Below are positions 49,521-60,206 of a DNA stretch of 64,000 nt, in pieces. How positions within the stretch are numbered: position 1 is the stretch's first letter; every line of letters begins with the position of its first letter. This DNA is from Rheinheimera sp. (lineage in GTDB: Bacteria > Pseudomonadota > Gammaproteobacteria > Enterobacterales > Alteromonadaceae): contig NZ_JAUYGV010000007.1 in assembly GCF_030690345.1 (NCBI RefSeq), positions 310,001 to 374,000 on the forward strand, read 5' to 3'. The notes beneath the pieces were generated by a model. The model searched no databases and was not told the DNA's origin. It was given only the letters and a program-made list of their open reading frames with translations. A program made the position numbers and the translations under genes.

Positions 49521-50609
49521 GTGACCGATTTACTGTCACAAGACGAAATTGATGCGCTGTTACATGGTGTTGATGACGTTGAAGAAGAAGAAATAGACGA
49601 CTCCGGCGGTGGCCGGGGTCGCTCTGCCATGGAATACGATTTCTCATCGCAGGATCGTATTGTGCGTGGCCGTATGCCAACGCTGGAGATGGTAAACGAG
49701 CGTTTTGCCCGGCATATGCGCATTAGTTTGTTTAATATGATGCGCCGTACTGCAGAAGTGTCGATTAACGGCGTACAGATGATTAAGTTCGGTGAGTACG
49801 TGCATACGCTGTTTGTGCCCACCAGCCTCAACATGGTGCGGTTCCGGCCGCTAAAAGGCACCGGCCTTATTACCATGGAAGCGCGGCTGGTGTTTATTCT
49901 GGTGGATAACTTCTTCGGCGGTGATGGCCGTTATCATGCCAAAATTGAAGGCCGTGAGTTTACACCCACCGAGCGGCGTATTATTCAGATGCTGCTGAAA
50001 TTGATTTTTGAAGATTACAAAGAAGCCTGGGCTCCGGTAATGGATGTGTCTTTTGAGTATCTGGACTCAGAAGTAAACCCGGCCATGGCCAATATTGTCA
50101 GCCCGACCGAAGTGGTGGTAATAAGCTCGTTTCACATTGAGCTGGACGGCGGTGGCGGTGACTTCCACGTTGCCCTGCCGTACTCCATGCTGGAGCCGAT
50201 CCGTGAATTGCTCGACGCCGGCGTGCAAAGCGATAAAGAAGATACCGACTTGCGTTGGAGTAAGGCGCTGCGCGACGAAATTATGGATGTAAAGGTAGAC
50301 TTAACTACCAAAATGATGGATTTCGACCTGTCGCTGCGCCAGATTATGGAGTTACAGGCCGGCGATATTATACCAATTGAAATGCCGGACCATATTACGG
50401 TGTTAGTGGAAGACTTGCCAACCTACAGAGCAAAACTGGGGCGCTCACGCGAGCATGCGGCGCTGAAAATTATTGAAAAAATTAAGCGGCCTGAATCAGT
50501 GAAATCTGAGATGCATGTGTTCACTAAAGGCGGGCGTCGGCTGGACAGCGATGCCGATATTTCGGAATTAGAGGCCGATCTGAACTTGTCAGATCGCGAT
50601 AGAAGGTAA
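49521..50609 (+). CDS. fliM: Flagellar motor switch protein FliM
   Basis: DLLSQDEIDALLHGVDD CheY-P-binding N-terminus. Confidence 0.97.
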   Translation: MTDLLSQDEIDALLHGVDDVEEEEIDDSGGGRGRSAMEYDFSSQDRIVRGRMPTLEMVNERFARHMRISLFNMMRRTAEVSINGVQMIKFGEYVHTLFVPTSLNMVRFRPLKGTGLITMEARLVFILVDNFFGGDGRYHAKIEGREFTPTERRIIQMLLKLIFEDYKEAWAPVMDVSFEYLDSEVNPAMANIVSPTEVVVISSFHIELDGGGGDFHVALPYSMLEPIRELLDAGVQSDKEDTDLRWSKALRDEIMDVKVDLTTKMMDFDLSLRQIMELQAGDIIPIEMPDHITVLVEDLPTYRAKLGRSREHAALKIIEKIKRPESVKSEMHVFTKGGRRLDSDADISELEADLNLSDRDRR

Positions 50610-50614
50610 GTAAC

Positions 50615-51007
50615 ATGGCTGATGATAAAGATACGATGGACGAATGGGCTGCAGCAATGGCTGAAGCCGAAGGCGGGGACGACGGTGCAGAGGCCGTTGA
50701 GCTGGAAGAGTTACGTGACGAAAAAGCCGATATTACGGTAGATGAGAAGCGTAAGCTGGATACCATCTTAGATATTCCGGTTACCATTTCGATGGAAGTG
50801 GGCCGCGCTAAAATCAGTATTCGTAACTTACTGCAGCTGAACCAGGGCTCGGTGGTGGAGTTAGAGCGGGTAGCAGGCGAGCCGTTGGATGTGCTGGTTA
50901 ACGGCACCCTGATTGCGCATGGTGAAGTAGTAGTGGTGAACGATAAGTTTGGTATTCGCCTGACTGACGTAATAAGCCAGATTGAACGGATTAAGAAGTT
51001 ACGTTAA
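50615..51007 (+). CDS. fliN: Flagellar motor switch protein FliN
   Basis: LDTILDIPVTISMEVGRAKISIRNLLQLNQGSVVELERVAGEPLDVLVNGTLIAHGEVVVV. Confidence 0.97.
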   Translation: MADDKDTMDEWAAAMAEAEGGDDGAEAVELEELRDEKADITVDEKRKLDTILDIPVTISMEVGRAKISIRNLLQLNQGSVVELERVAGEPLDVLVNGTLIAHGEVVVVNDKFGIRLTDVISQIERIKKLR

Positions 51008-51603
51008 TGCGAATATTCTATGTTTTAACGCTATTGTGGTTGATGTTGCCAGGCGCGGTAGCGGCCGATAACACAGCGCCGGCGGCACAACAGCAGCAGG
51101 CACAAGCTGAGCAACAAGCAGAACCGGAAACTAAATCCGAAGCTCAACCCGAAACGGCGACGCAAACTGAGGTCGCGGTGCAAGCCGCAGCGCAGCCGGA
51201 TAGCACAGCTGCGCCGGCAAAGCCGGCAGACGGCGGCACGCAGAACAACATACCGGCGCTTAGCGCTAAAGCGTCGCCTGGCGACGAGCGTCCCGCTGCC
51301 GGGTTAGGCTTAGGTAAAATGGCGCTGTCGCTGGCCATAGTGGTTGCTATTGTGATTGCGCTGGGTTGGGCGTTCAAAAAATTGACGCTGCGCCTGCCGG
51401 GTAGTCGGCATATAAAAATTATTTCCAGCATGCCGCTTGGGCCAAAAGAGCGCCTGTTAGTTATTGAAATGCAAGGAAAACAGCGGGTTTTAGGTGTTAC
51501 GGCACACAGCATAAATTTACTGTTTGAACTGGAAAATTCCCTGCCTGAAGAAAAGTTGGCATCAGACTTTCATACACAGTTGCAATCTTTACTCAAAAAA
51601 TAG
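51007..51603 (+). CDS. fliO: Flagellar biosynthetic protein FliO
   Basis: Signal peptide, TM, HIKIISSMPLGPKERLLVIEMQGKQRVLGVT; between fliN and fliP. Confidence 0.9.
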   Translation: MRIFYVLTLLWLMLPGAVAADNTAPAAQQQQAQAEQQAEPETKSEAQPETATQTEVAVQAAAQPDSTAAPAKPADGGTQNNIPALSAKASPGDERPAAGLGLGKMALSLAIVVAIVIALGWAFKKLTLRLPGSRHIKIISSMPLGPKERLLVIEMQGKQRVLGVTAHSINLLFELENSLPEEKLASDFHTQLQSLLKK

Positions 51604-51611
51604 TGTGAACT

Positions 51612-52358
51612 ATGTTGCGACTGTTGTTCGTGGTGCTGGCCCTGCTGCTGAGCCCCGATGTTCTGGCTGATAACGGTGCCTTATCAGCCGTTACCGTAAC
51701 CACCGCTGCCGACGGCAGTCAGCAATACAGCGTAACGCTGCAAGTGCTGGCGATGATGACAGCACTGAGCTTTATTCCTGCCATGGTCATTATGATGACC
51801 AGCTTTACCCGGATTATCGTGGTGTTGGCTATTTTGCGCCAGGCCATAGGTTTGCAACAATCACCGTCGAATCAGGTGTTAATCGGTATTACGCTGTTTC
51901 TGACCTTTTTTATTATGGCGCCGGTATTTAAAACCGTTAACGACACGGCCATTCAGCCCTACCTGAGTGAAGAGATTTCGCCGGTACAAGCGCTGGACGC
52001 GGCAATTGCGCCGGTTAAAGCCTTTATGCTGCATCAAACCCGTACCAAGGATCTGGATACCTTTGCTCAGATTGCCGGCCATGAAGTGGCGGCATCGCCG
52101 CAGGATTACCCCATTACCATCGTTATTCCGGCTTTTATTACCAGTGAGCTGAAAACCGCTTTTCAAATTGGCTTTATGCTGTTTATCCCGTTTTTGATTA
52201 TCGACCTGGTGGTTGCCAGCGTACTGATGGCCATGGGTATGATGATGCTGTCGCCGATGATTATCTCCCTGCCGTTTAAGCTGATGATGTTTGTATTGGT
52301 TGACGGCTGGCTGTTGGTGATGGGCACCATGGCCACCAGTTACGGAGTAGGCACATGA
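51612..52358 (+). CDS. fliP: Flagellar export protein FliP
   Basis: [42 protein letters not shown]. Confidence 0.97.
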   Translation: MLRLLFVVLALLLSPDVLADNGALSAVTVTTAADGSQQYSVTLQVLAMMTALSFIPAMVIMMTSFTRIIVVLAILRQAIGLQQSPSNQVLIGITLFLTFFIMAPVFKTVNDTAIQPYLSEEISPVQALDAAIAPVKAFMLHQTRTKDLDTFAQIAGHEVAASPQDYPITIVIPAFITSELKTAFQIGFMLFIPFLIIDLVVASVLMAMGMMMLSPMIISLPFKLMMFVLVDGWLLVMGTMATSYGVGT

Positions 52359-52624
52359 GCCCTGAGGTGTTTGTTGACGTACTGCGTGATGCGCTTTATC
52401 TGGTGATTTTGCTGGTTAGTGCCATTATTTTGCCGTCGTTATTTGTCGGTTTAATTGTGGCCGTGTTTCAGGCGGCAACCTCGATTAACGAACAAACCTT
52501 AAGCTTTTTGCCGCGCTTAATTGTTACCTTGCTGGCACTTATTTTCGGTGGACACTGGTTTACCCGGGTGATTATGGAATACACCCATGAGCTGATCCTG
52601 AGCATACCAACTGTGGTAGGGTAA
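52355..52624 (+). CDS. fliQ: Flagellar export protein FliQ
   Basis: 89 aa; [33 protein letters not shown]. Confidence 0.96.
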   Translation: MSPEVFVDVLRDALYLVILLVSAIILPSLFVGLIVAVFQAATSINEQTLSFLPRLIVTLLALIFGGHWFTRVIMEYTHELILSIPTVVG

Positions 52625-52629
52625 CTGCG

Positions 52630-53403
52630 ATGGACTTTCCGCTGCAGTTGTTAATGCAAACCATCGCGGACTATTTACTGCCATTGTGCCGCGTTACCGG
52701 TATGTTTTTAATTATGGCCGGTATTGGTGTGCGCAATGTGCCGATGCGGATTAAAACCGGGCTGGTGGTGATGATTACACTAATTATTATGCCAACGCTG
52801 CCGCCGGTAGCTAATCCTGACCTGATGTCCGGCCAGATGTTTTTAGAAGTGCTGTTGCAACTGCTGATTGGTTTTGCGCTGGGCTTTATCTCACTGATGT
52901 TTATTACCACTTTTGTGCTGGCGGGGCAGTTGCTGGCCACCCAGACCGGTTTGGGTTTTGCTTCGATGGTAGACCCGGCCAGCGGTGTCAATGTGCCGGC
53001 TATCGGTCAGTTTTATCTGATTTTGGCTACCTTATTGTTTTGGATCTTCGATGGCCATTTAATCATGATCCAAATGCTGGTATTCAGCTTTGACACCCTG
53101 CCGATTAACGGCCAGTGGTGGGATGTAACCAGTTACTGGACAGTAATAGAGTTTGGCGGCTGGATGTTTGCTACTGCCCTGGCGATAGCGCTGGCACCGA
53201 TAGTATCAATGCTGACGGTAAACCTGTCGTTTGGCATTATGACGCGGGCGGCGCCGCAGCTGAATATATTCTCCATTGGTTTTCCAATTACCATGTTGGC
53301 CGGTTTAGTGATTTTATGGCTGACGCTGGATACCTTTTTATTCCATTACGACAAACAGTGGCAGTACAGCATTGAGTACAGCTGCCGGCTGATTGGCTGT
53401 TAA
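52630..53403 (+). CDS. fliR: Flagellar export protein FliR
   Basis: Position between fliQ and flhB; multi-TM, FASMVDPASGVNVPAIGQFYLILATLLF. Confidence 0.95.
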   Translation: MDFPLQLLMQTIADYLLPLCRVTGMFLIMAGIGVRNVPMRIKTGLVVMITLIIMPTLPPVANPDLMSGQMFLEVLLQLLIGFALGFISLMFITTFVLAGQLLATQTGLGFASMVDPASGVNVPAIGQFYLILATLLFWIFDGHLIMIQMLVFSFDTLPINGQWWDVTSYWTVIEFGGWMFATALAIALAPIVSMLTVNLSFGIMTRAAPQLNIFSIGFPITMLAGLVILWLTLDTFLFHYDKQWQYSIEYSCRLIGC

Positions 53404-53418
53404 ACACAGGGCGTTGCT

Positions 53419-54546
53419 ATGGCAGATGAAAGCACCGAAAAGACCGAACAGCCCACGCCCAAGAAGCTGCAAGACGCAGCGGAAAAGGGCCAGATAGCGC
53501 GTTCGAAGGATTTAGGCACGGCATTTGTGTTAATCGGCAGTGCTGCGGCAATTCTGGTGTTTGGCAAAATGCTGGCCGTAGGAATATTAGATGTTGGTCA
53601 GCGTATGTTGCAGCTGAACCCGAAAGATATTTTTGAAACCAATTCAATGTTTACGGCGTGGGGCGCAGTGGGCGAGCGACTTGCACCGCCGCTGGCCGGT
53701 ATTTTTCTGATCATTTTAATCGCCGCTTTTATCGGCAATACTCTGCTGGGCGGTTTTAATTTCAGCTGGCAGGCCGCGGGACCCAAGCTGAGTAAAATGG
53801 ATCCGATGAAAGGCTTTAAACGGATGTTTGGCTTACAGGCATTCGTAGAGCTGTTAAAAAGTATTCTCAAAGTGATAGTGGTAGTGGGCATTGCCTATCT
53901 GCTGCTGAAAATGTATTTCTTCGACATTATGGCGCTGTCTTTGATGAGCGAGCCGAATAATATTGAATCGGCGTTGTATTTTTTGGCTTGGTTGTTTTTG
54001 GGCTTGTGTGCCAGCGTATCAGTGATAGCCGTGGTGGATGCACCGTACCAAAAGTGGAATCATATTAAGCAGCTGAAAATGTCGCTGCAGGAAATTAAAG
54101 ACGAGCATAAAAACTCCGAAGGCGATCCGCAAATAAAAGCCCGTATTCGCCGCACCCAAATGCAGATGTCGATGAAACGCATGATGCAGGAAGTGCCCAA
54201 AGCCGATGTTATCGTGACCAACCCGACCCACTATGCGGTGGCGCTGAAATATGACCAAGGCAAGTTCCGCGCGCCGGTTGTCGTGGCTAAAGGCGTGGAT
54301 GAAGTGGCGATGCATATCCGTAAGATAGGCAATGAGCATAAAGTGCCGGTAATTGAATCACCGGGCCTGGCGCGCTCCATTTTTTACACCACCCAGCTGG
54401 ATCATCCTATTCCGGAGCAGTTATTCGCCGCAGTGGCCCAGGTGCTGGCCTATGTGTATCAGCTGAAGATGTATAAAAAAGGCAAAGGCAGCCGGCCGAA
54501 AACTCTGGCTAAAGAGCTGCCGATCCCGGACGATTACCGCCACTAA
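53419..54546 (+). CDS. flhB: Flagellar export protein FlhB
   Basis: STEKTEQPTPKKLQDAAEKGQIARSKDL; autocleavage NPTH motif (VTNPTHYAVALKYD). Confidence 0.97.
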   Translation: MADESTEKTEQPTPKKLQDAAEKGQIARSKDLGTAFVLIGSAAAILVFGKMLAVGILDVGQRMLQLNPKDIFETNSMFTAWGAVGERLAPPLAGIFLIILIAAFIGNTLLGGFNFSWQAAGPKLSKMDPMKGFKRMFGLQAFVELLKSILKVIVVVGIAYLLLKMYFFDIMALSLMSEPNNIESALYFLAWLFLGLCASVSVIAVVDAPYQKWNHIKQLKMSLQEIKDEHKNSEGDPQIKARIRRTQMQMSMKRMMQEVPKADVIVTNPTHYAVALKYDQGKFRAPVVVAKGVDEVAMHIRKIGNEHKVPVIESPGLARSIFYTTQLDHPIPEQLFAAVAQVLAYVYQLKMYKKGKGSRPKTLAKELPIPDDYRH

Positions 54547-54566
54547 TTCTGCCTGCTGCGTTAAAC

Positions 54567-54600
54567 AAAACGTGCAGTTACGCAATGGCTTGCACGTTTT
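54567..54600 (+). terminator. Terminator after flhB
   Basis: AAAACGTGCA-N14-TGCACGTTTT perfect 10-bp arms. Confidence 0.65.
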
Positions 54601-54615
54601 GGAACACTTCTTGCT
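54600..54615 (+). promoter_or_regulatory. Putative sigma54 promoter of flhA operon
   Basis: TGGAACACTTCTTGCT (GG-N10-GC). Confidence 0.7.
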
Positions 54616-54653
54616 GACTCCCTGTATTGCGCCAATTTACTGTCAGGGTTGTT

Positions 54654-56756
54654 ATGCAGTTAGCCGGTTATTTCACTAAGTTCGATCGCTCCCGTTTTGC
54701 TTTTGCAAAAGGCCTGGGTACGCCGCTATTTATCCTCGCTGCGCTGGCGATGGTGGTACTGCCACTGCCGCCGATGCTGCTGGATATGCTGTTCTCCTTC
54801 AATATTGCGCTGGCGCTTATTGTGTTGCTGGTTACGGTATACACCATGCGGCCGCTGGACTTCGGCGCTTTCCCCGCTATTTTGCTGGTCGCAACCATTA
54901 TGCGCTTAGCGCTGAACGTGGCCAGTACCCGGGTGGTATTGCTTGAAGGTCACAACGGCGGCGACGCTGCCGGTAAGGTTATCGAAGCCTTCGGCTCTGT
55001 GGTTATCGGCGGTAACTATGCCGTGGGTATAGTAGTGTTCTTAATTTTAATCATCATCAACTTTGTGGTGGTAACCAAAGGCGCCGGCCGTATTGCAGAG
55101 GTTTCTGCCCGCTTTACGTTAGATGCGATGCCCGGTAAACAGATGGCGATTGATGCCGATTTAAACTCCGGTCTGATTACTCAGGAAGATGCGCGTAAAC
55201 GCCGTGATGAAGTCACCAGCGAAGCCGACTTTTACGGCTCGATGGACGGTGCGAGTAAATTTGTTAAAGGTGATGCCATCGCCGGTATCGTTATTTTGGT
55301 GATCAACCTGGTAGGCGGTTTGTTTATCGGCATGATCCAGCATGGCTTATCGTTTGGCAATGCGATGGAAATTTATACCCTGCTGACCATTGGTGATGGC
55401 CTGGTGGCACAAATACCGGCACTGCTGCTGTCTATCGGTACTGCCATTATCGTGACGCGGCAAAACAAGTCGGAAAATATGGGCGAGCAAATGACCGCTC
55501 AGCTGGGTAACAAACAAGTGCTGTTTGTCGCCACCGGCGTACTGACCTTAATGGGTATAGTGCCCGGCATGCCGCATTTTGCTTTTTTAACCTTAGCTGC
55601 CGTAGTAGGCGGCATGGCTTATCTGATGCACAAACGTGCGCAGCAAAGCCAGGCCGAGCTGGTCAGCCGCAATACTGCAGAATTAACGCCGGTAGAGTCG
55701 GGAGTGGTAAAAGAGATTGGCTGGGATGATGTACAGGGCGTTGACACCATTGGCCTTGAAGTGGGTTACCGCTTGATCCCGCTGGTAGATAAAGCCCAGG
55801 GCGGCGAACTGTTAAGCCGTATCAAAGGTGTACGGAAAAAACTGTCGCAAGAGCTGGGCTTTCTTATTCCGGCTGTGCATATTCGCGATAATCTGGACCT
55901 GGAGCCGAACAGCTACCGCATGACCTTAATGGGCGTAACCAGTGGTGAAGGCGAGCTGCGGCATGATAACGAACTGGCGATTAACCCCGGCCAGGTATTT
56001 GGTACGGTAAAAGGCGTTGCTACCAAAGACCCGGCCTTTGGCCTGGACGCGGTATGGATAGCCAAAGATCAGCGCGAGCATGCACAAACACTGGGTTACA
56101 CCGTGGTGGATGCCGCCACCGTGGTAGCGACACACTTAAGCCAGATTTTGACCAATCATGCTGCCAGCTTGTTGGGGCATGAAGAAGTGCAGAACCTGCT
56201 GGATATGTTGGCAAAACATTCACCCAAACTGGTGGAGGGCCTGGTGCCGGACACGCTGGCATTAACCACCGTCGTGAAAGTGCTGCAAAATCTGTTACAG
56301 GAAGGCGTGCCTATCCGTGATATGCGCACCATAGTGCAAACCCTGGTGGAATACGGTGCCAAGAGCCAGGATGTGGATGTGTTAACTGCCGCCTGTCGTA
56401 TTGCGCTGCGCCGCTTGATCGTGCAGGAAGTGGGTGGCAGCCGTAAAGAAATCCCGGTTATTACCTTTGCGCCGGAACTGGAGCAAATGCTGCATCAGTC
56501 GATGCAGGCCGCCGGAAACGATGGCGCCGGTATTGAACCGGGTCTGGCCGACCGTATTCAGCAATCGTTGCAGGACGCACATCAGAACCAGGAACTTAGC
56601 GGTGACAGCGCCGTATTGTTAACGTCAGGAATTTTACGCTCAGTTATGGCACGATTCGTGAAGTACACCATTCCAGGGTTGCGGGTATTGTCCTATCAGG
56701 AAATCCCCGATGATAAACAAATTCGTATTGTCAGCGTTATTGGCCAGGCAAACTAG
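54654..56756 (+). CDS. flhA: Flagellar export protein FlhA
   Basis: Typical FlhA; start set to ATG 54654. Confidence 0.96.
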   Translation: MQLAGYFTKFDRSRFAFAKGLGTPLFILAALAMVVLPLPPMLLDMLFSFNIALALIVLLVTVYTMRPLDFGAFPAILLVATIMRLALNVASTRVVLLEGHNGGDAAGKVIEAFGSVVIGGNYAVGIVVFLILIIINFVVVTKGAGRIAEVSARFTLDAMPGKQMAIDADLNSGLITQEDARKRRDEVTSEADFYGSMDGASKFVKGDAIAGIVILVINLVGGLFIGMIQHGLSFGNAMEIYTLLTIGDGLVAQIPALLLSIGTAIIVTRQNKSENMGEQMTAQLGNKQVLFVATGVLTLMGIVPGMPHFAFLTLAAVVGGMAYLMHKRAQQSQAELVSRNTAELTPVESGVVKEIGWDDVQGVDTIGLEVGYRLIPLVDKAQGGELLSRIKGVRKKLSQELGFLIPAVHIRDNLDLEPNSYRMTLMGVTSGEGELRHDNELAINPGQVFGTVKGVATKDPAFGLDAVWIAKDQREHAQTLGYTVVDAATVVATHLSQILTNHAASLLGHEEVQNLLDMLAKHSPKLVEGLVPDTLALTTVVKVLQNLLQEGVPIRDMRTIVQTLVEYGAKSQDVDVLTAACRIALRRLIVQEVGGSRKEIPVITFAPELEQMLHQSMQAAGNDGAGIEPGLADRIQQSLQDAHQNQELSGDSAVLLTSGILRSVMARFVKYTIPGLRVLSYQEIPDDKQIRIVSVIGQAN

Positions 56757-56766
56757 GAGTTAACTG

Positions 56767-58170
56767 ATGAAAATCAAACGCTTTGTGGCAAAAGATATGC
56801 GTACTGCCTTAACCGAGGTAAAAGAGTTCCTTGGTCCTGACGCCATTATTTTGTCAAATAAAAAAGTGGCCGGTGGCGTGGAAATTGTTGCGGCGATTGA
56901 TCATGATGCCGCAGCTGCCGTTAAAGCAGCGCCGGCAGTAGCAAAACGTGCGGAACCGCGCTTTGCCGTAACGGTGGCAGATGACGATAACCAGCTTAAT
57001 ACTGCTGAGCCGGAGAGCACTGCCGAAGCACCGGCCGACTCACTAAAAGCTCTGCTGGCACGGCAGATGATTAAGCAGCAGGTGAATTCCCAGACTGCAG
57101 CCAAGCCACAAGCACAGCAACAAGCGCCGCGCAGCGCGCAGTTTGAGCGTCAAACTTCCGGCGTGCCGCAGGGCGTTAGCAGCGTGCAGCTGACCGAGAT
57201 CAGTAAGCAGCAAGAGCAACAAGCCAAATTAGTGCAGCAACAAATGGATGCAATGCGCAACGAGATGCTGTCGATGCGGCAACTGCTGCAGCATCAGGTG
57301 TCCGGTTTAATGTGGCAAGATCTGGCACGACGCGAACCGGTACGGGCTTTGGTAATCGAAAACCTGCAACAACTGGGGTTGTCTGAGCAGGTAGCCGATC
57401 AGCTGGCGTGTTTTATGCCGGAAGAGCTGAACAGCGCAGATGCGTGGGATGCGGCATTGGAATTACTGGCGGGGCAGCTTAGCACTACTAATGACGATAT
57501 TTTACGCCGTGGCGGCCTGATTGCGCTGGTAGGACCTACCGGGGTGGGTAAAACCACGACTGTAGCCAAATTAGCGGCAGAGTTTGCCAAGCGGCACGGC
57601 GCTGACCAAGTCGCGCTTATCACCACTGACAGCTACCGTATCGGTGCTTATGAGCAATTGGCTACGTTTGGCCGTATTATTGGTTGTCCGGTGAAGCAAG
57701 CCAAAGACAGTGACGAGTTAGCGTTGTTAATTAATCAGTTACAACAACGTAAACTGATATTAATCGACACGGCCGGTATGAGCCAACGTGATGTACGTTT
57801 AGCGGAAAAACTTGCCGGTCTGGTGCATAATAGTCGTGTCAAAATAAAAAGTTATCTGGTATTGTCTGCCACAGCGCAGGCTAGGGTTATGCAGGAAAGC
57901 GTGACACATTTCAAACGTATACCTTTGTCTGGTTGTATTTTCACCAAACTTGATGAATGCTTAAGCTTAGGTGAAGTCATCAATGTTGCTATTCAGAATG
58001 CGTTACCTGTCAGTTACCTGACCAACGGCCAACGCGTACCTGAAGATATAGCAGTTGCCGATGCCCGTGTTATGGTGCAGCAGGCAGAAAAATTACGAAT
58101 CGCACACAGTAGTACGGGTCATCAGTGGTATAACGATGAGATGAGCCGCGCGGACGGAACCTATGCATAG
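56767..58170 (+). CDS. flhF: SRP-like GTPase FlhF
   Basis: MKIKRFVAKDMRTALTEVKEFLGPDAIILSNKKV; GPTGVGKTTTVAKLAAEFA. Confidence 0.96.
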   Translation: MKIKRFVAKDMRTALTEVKEFLGPDAIILSNKKVAGGVEIVAAIDHDAAAAVKAAPAVAKRAEPRFAVTVADDDNQLNTAEPESTAEAPADSLKALLARQMIKQQVNSQTAAKPQAQQQAPRSAQFERQTSGVPQGVSSVQLTEISKQQEQQAKLVQQQMDAMRNEMLSMRQLLQHQVSGLMWQDLARREPVRALVIENLQQLGLSEQVADQLACFMPEELNSADAWDAALELLAGQLSTTNDDILRRGGLIALVGPTGVGKTTTVAKLAAEFAKRHGADQVALITTDSYRIGAYEQLATFGRIIGCPVKQAKDSDELALLINQLQQRKLILIDTAGMSQRDVRLAEKLAGLVHNSRVKIKSYLVLSATAQARVMQESVTHFKRIPLSGCIFTKLDECLSLGEVINVAIQNALPVSYLTNGQRVPEDIAVADARVMVQQAEKLRIAHSSTGHQWYNDEMSRADGTYA

Positions 58171-59041
58171 TCATGACAATATCGACGATCAAGCCAATGG
58201 CCTGAGAAAAATGAATAAGCAGATGGTAAAAGTAATATCAATTACCGGTGGCAAGGGCGGCGTGGGTAAAACCAACGTTACGCTGAATCTTGCCATGGCA
58301 CTGGCGCAGATGGGTAAAAGAGTGCTGGTGCTGGATGCCGACCTTGGTCTGGCCAATTGTGACGTTATGTTAGGCTTGCGGGTCGAAAAAAACCTGTCGC
58401 ATGTACTGGCAGGTGATGTCGGGCTTGACGACATTATTATCGACGGTCCCTTCGGCATCAAAATTATTCCCGCTACATCCGGCTCGCAAAATATGACTGA
58501 GCTGGCACCGGCAGAACATGCCGGCCTTATCCGTGCTTTCAGCGAACTAAAAACCCCGGTAGACGTATTACTGGTGGATACGGCCGCCGGCATCTCCGAC
58601 ATGGTATTAAGCTTTTCCCGTGCATCTCAGGATGTAATGGTGGTGGTATGTGATGAGCCGTCATCGATTACCGATGCTTATGCACTGATGAAAATTCTCA
58701 GTCGCGATCATGGGGTGGAAAAATTCAAAATTGTCGCCAATATGGTGCGCAGTTTAAAAGAAGGCCAGGAGCTGTTTGCCAAATTAACCCGCGTAACCGA
58801 TCGTTTTCTTGATATAAGTCTGGAATTGGTCGCTACTATCCCGTACGACGAAAACGTACGTAAAGCTGCGCGCAAGCAAAAAGGCTTTGTCGAAGCGTTT
58901 CCGAAGACACCGGCCAGCATGGCGATAAAAAGCCTGGCGTTAAAAGCCGGCAAGTGGCCGTTACCGGCAACGGCATCCGGCCATTTGGAGTTTTTTCTGG
59001 AGCAACTGGTGCAACCTCAGGTTGATCGGGGGATCGCGTGA
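58163..59041 (+). CDS. flhG: MinD-like ATPase FlhG/FleN
   Basis: VISITGGKGGVGKTNVTLNLAMALAQMGKRVLVLDADLGLANCDVMLGL. Confidence 0.96.
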   Translation: MHSHDNIDDQANGLRKMNKQMVKVISITGGKGGVGKTNVTLNLAMALAQMGKRVLVLDADLGLANCDVMLGLRVEKNLSHVLAGDVGLDDIIIDGPFGIKIIPATSGSQNMTELAPAEHAGLIRAFSELKTPVDVLLVDTAAGISDMVLSFSRASQDVMVVVCDEPSSITDAYALMKILSRDHGVEKFKIVANMVRSLKEGQELFAKLTRVTDRFLDISLELVATIPYDENVRKAARKQKGFVEAFPKTPASMAIKSLALKAGKWPLPATASGHLEFFLEQLVQPQVDRGIA

Positions 59042-59757
59042 ACAGTAAAGTTGCAGCTTATGGCGGTGTTGACCATATGCAGCAGTTGGTCGAACGTCAC
59101 GCGCCTTTGGTTAAGCGTATCGCTTACCATTTAATGGCAAGGTTACCCGCCAGCGTGTTGGTCGACGATCTTATTCAGTCCGGTATGATCGGTCTGATTG
59201 AAGCGGCAAAGAATTTCGACGGCAGCAAAGGGGCCAGCTTTGAAACCTTCGCCGGTATTCGTATCCGCGGTGCCATGCTCGATGAAATGCGCCGTGGCGA
59301 TTGGACACCACGCTCGGTGCACCGTAATGCCAGATTGATAGCGGAAACCATCGCCGGGCTGGAAGCTGAATATGGTCGTGATATTAAAGATACAGAAGTT
59401 GCTGAAAAACTTGATATATCTATAGATGAATACCATCATATGCTTAACGATATCAGTAGCGGCAGAGTTATTGGTATTGAAGACCTCGGGATTTCGGCAG
59501 ATGTATTGGTAACATCCGGTGATACAGACAGTGATCATTTGTATGAAACCCAGGCAAATGAAACTTTCCACCAGGATTTAGCGAAAACAATCAGTAATTT
59601 ACCTGAGCGTGAAGCATTAGTACTTTCGCTGTATTATAATGACGAGCTAAACTTGAAAGAGATCGGGGCGGTACTGAATGTCAGTGAGTCCAGGATTAGT
59701 CAAATTCATAGTCAGGCATTAATCAGGTTAAAAGCCAGAATGCAGGATTGGTTGTAA
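59038..59757 (+). CDS. fliA: Flagellar sigma factor sigma28 FliA
   Basis: HAPLVKRIAYHLMARLPASVLVDDLIQSGMIGLIEAAKNFD. Confidence 0.97.
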   Translation: MNSKVAAYGGVDHMQQLVERHAPLVKRIAYHLMARLPASVLVDDLIQSGMIGLIEAAKNFDGSKGASFETFAGIRIRGAMLDEMRRGDWTPRSVHRNARLIAETIAGLEAEYGRDIKDTEVAEKLDISIDEYHHMLNDISSGRVIGIEDLGISADVLVTSGDTDSDHLYETQANETFHQDLAKTISNLPEREALVLSLYYNDELNLKEIGAVLNVSESRISQIHSQALIRLKARMQDWL

Positions 59758-59797
59758 CCTATTCTGAGATAACAATAATATCTCGTCGGAGGGGATT

Positions 59798-60181
59798 TTG
59801 GATAAAAACATGAAGATTCTTGTGGTAGATGATTTTTCAACCATGAGACGAATTATAAAAAACCTGTTGCGTGACCTTGGCTTTACGAACGTGTCTGAAG
59901 CAGATGATGGCAGTACTGCCTTGCCTATGCTACAAAACGGCGACTTTGATTTTGTGGTAACAGACTGGAATATGCCCGGTATGCAGGGGATAGACTTGTT
60001 ACGTGCTATCCGCGCTGATGCCAAGTTAAAGCACATCCCGGTGCTGATGGTAACGGCAGAAGCCAAGAAAGAACAAATCATCGCTGCGGCTCAGGCCGGC
60101 GTAAATGGTTATATCGTCAAACCCTTTACTGCAGCCACGCTGCAAGAGAAGTTAGCTAAAGTATTTGAACGCATCGGCTAA
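59798..60181 (+). CDS. cheY: Chemotaxis response regulator CheY (probable TTG start)
   Basis: [43 protein letters not shown] spaced for TTG 59798. Confidence 0.95.
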   Translation: MDKNMKILVVDDFSTMRRIIKNLLRDLGFTNVSEADDGSTALPMLQNGDFDFVVTDWNMPGMQGIDLLRAIRADAKLKHIPVLMVTAEAKKEQIIAAAQAGVNGYIVKPFTAATLQEKLAKVFERIG

Positions 60182-60206
60182 CCGTAACTGACAAAGGAGC
60201 ATAGCC

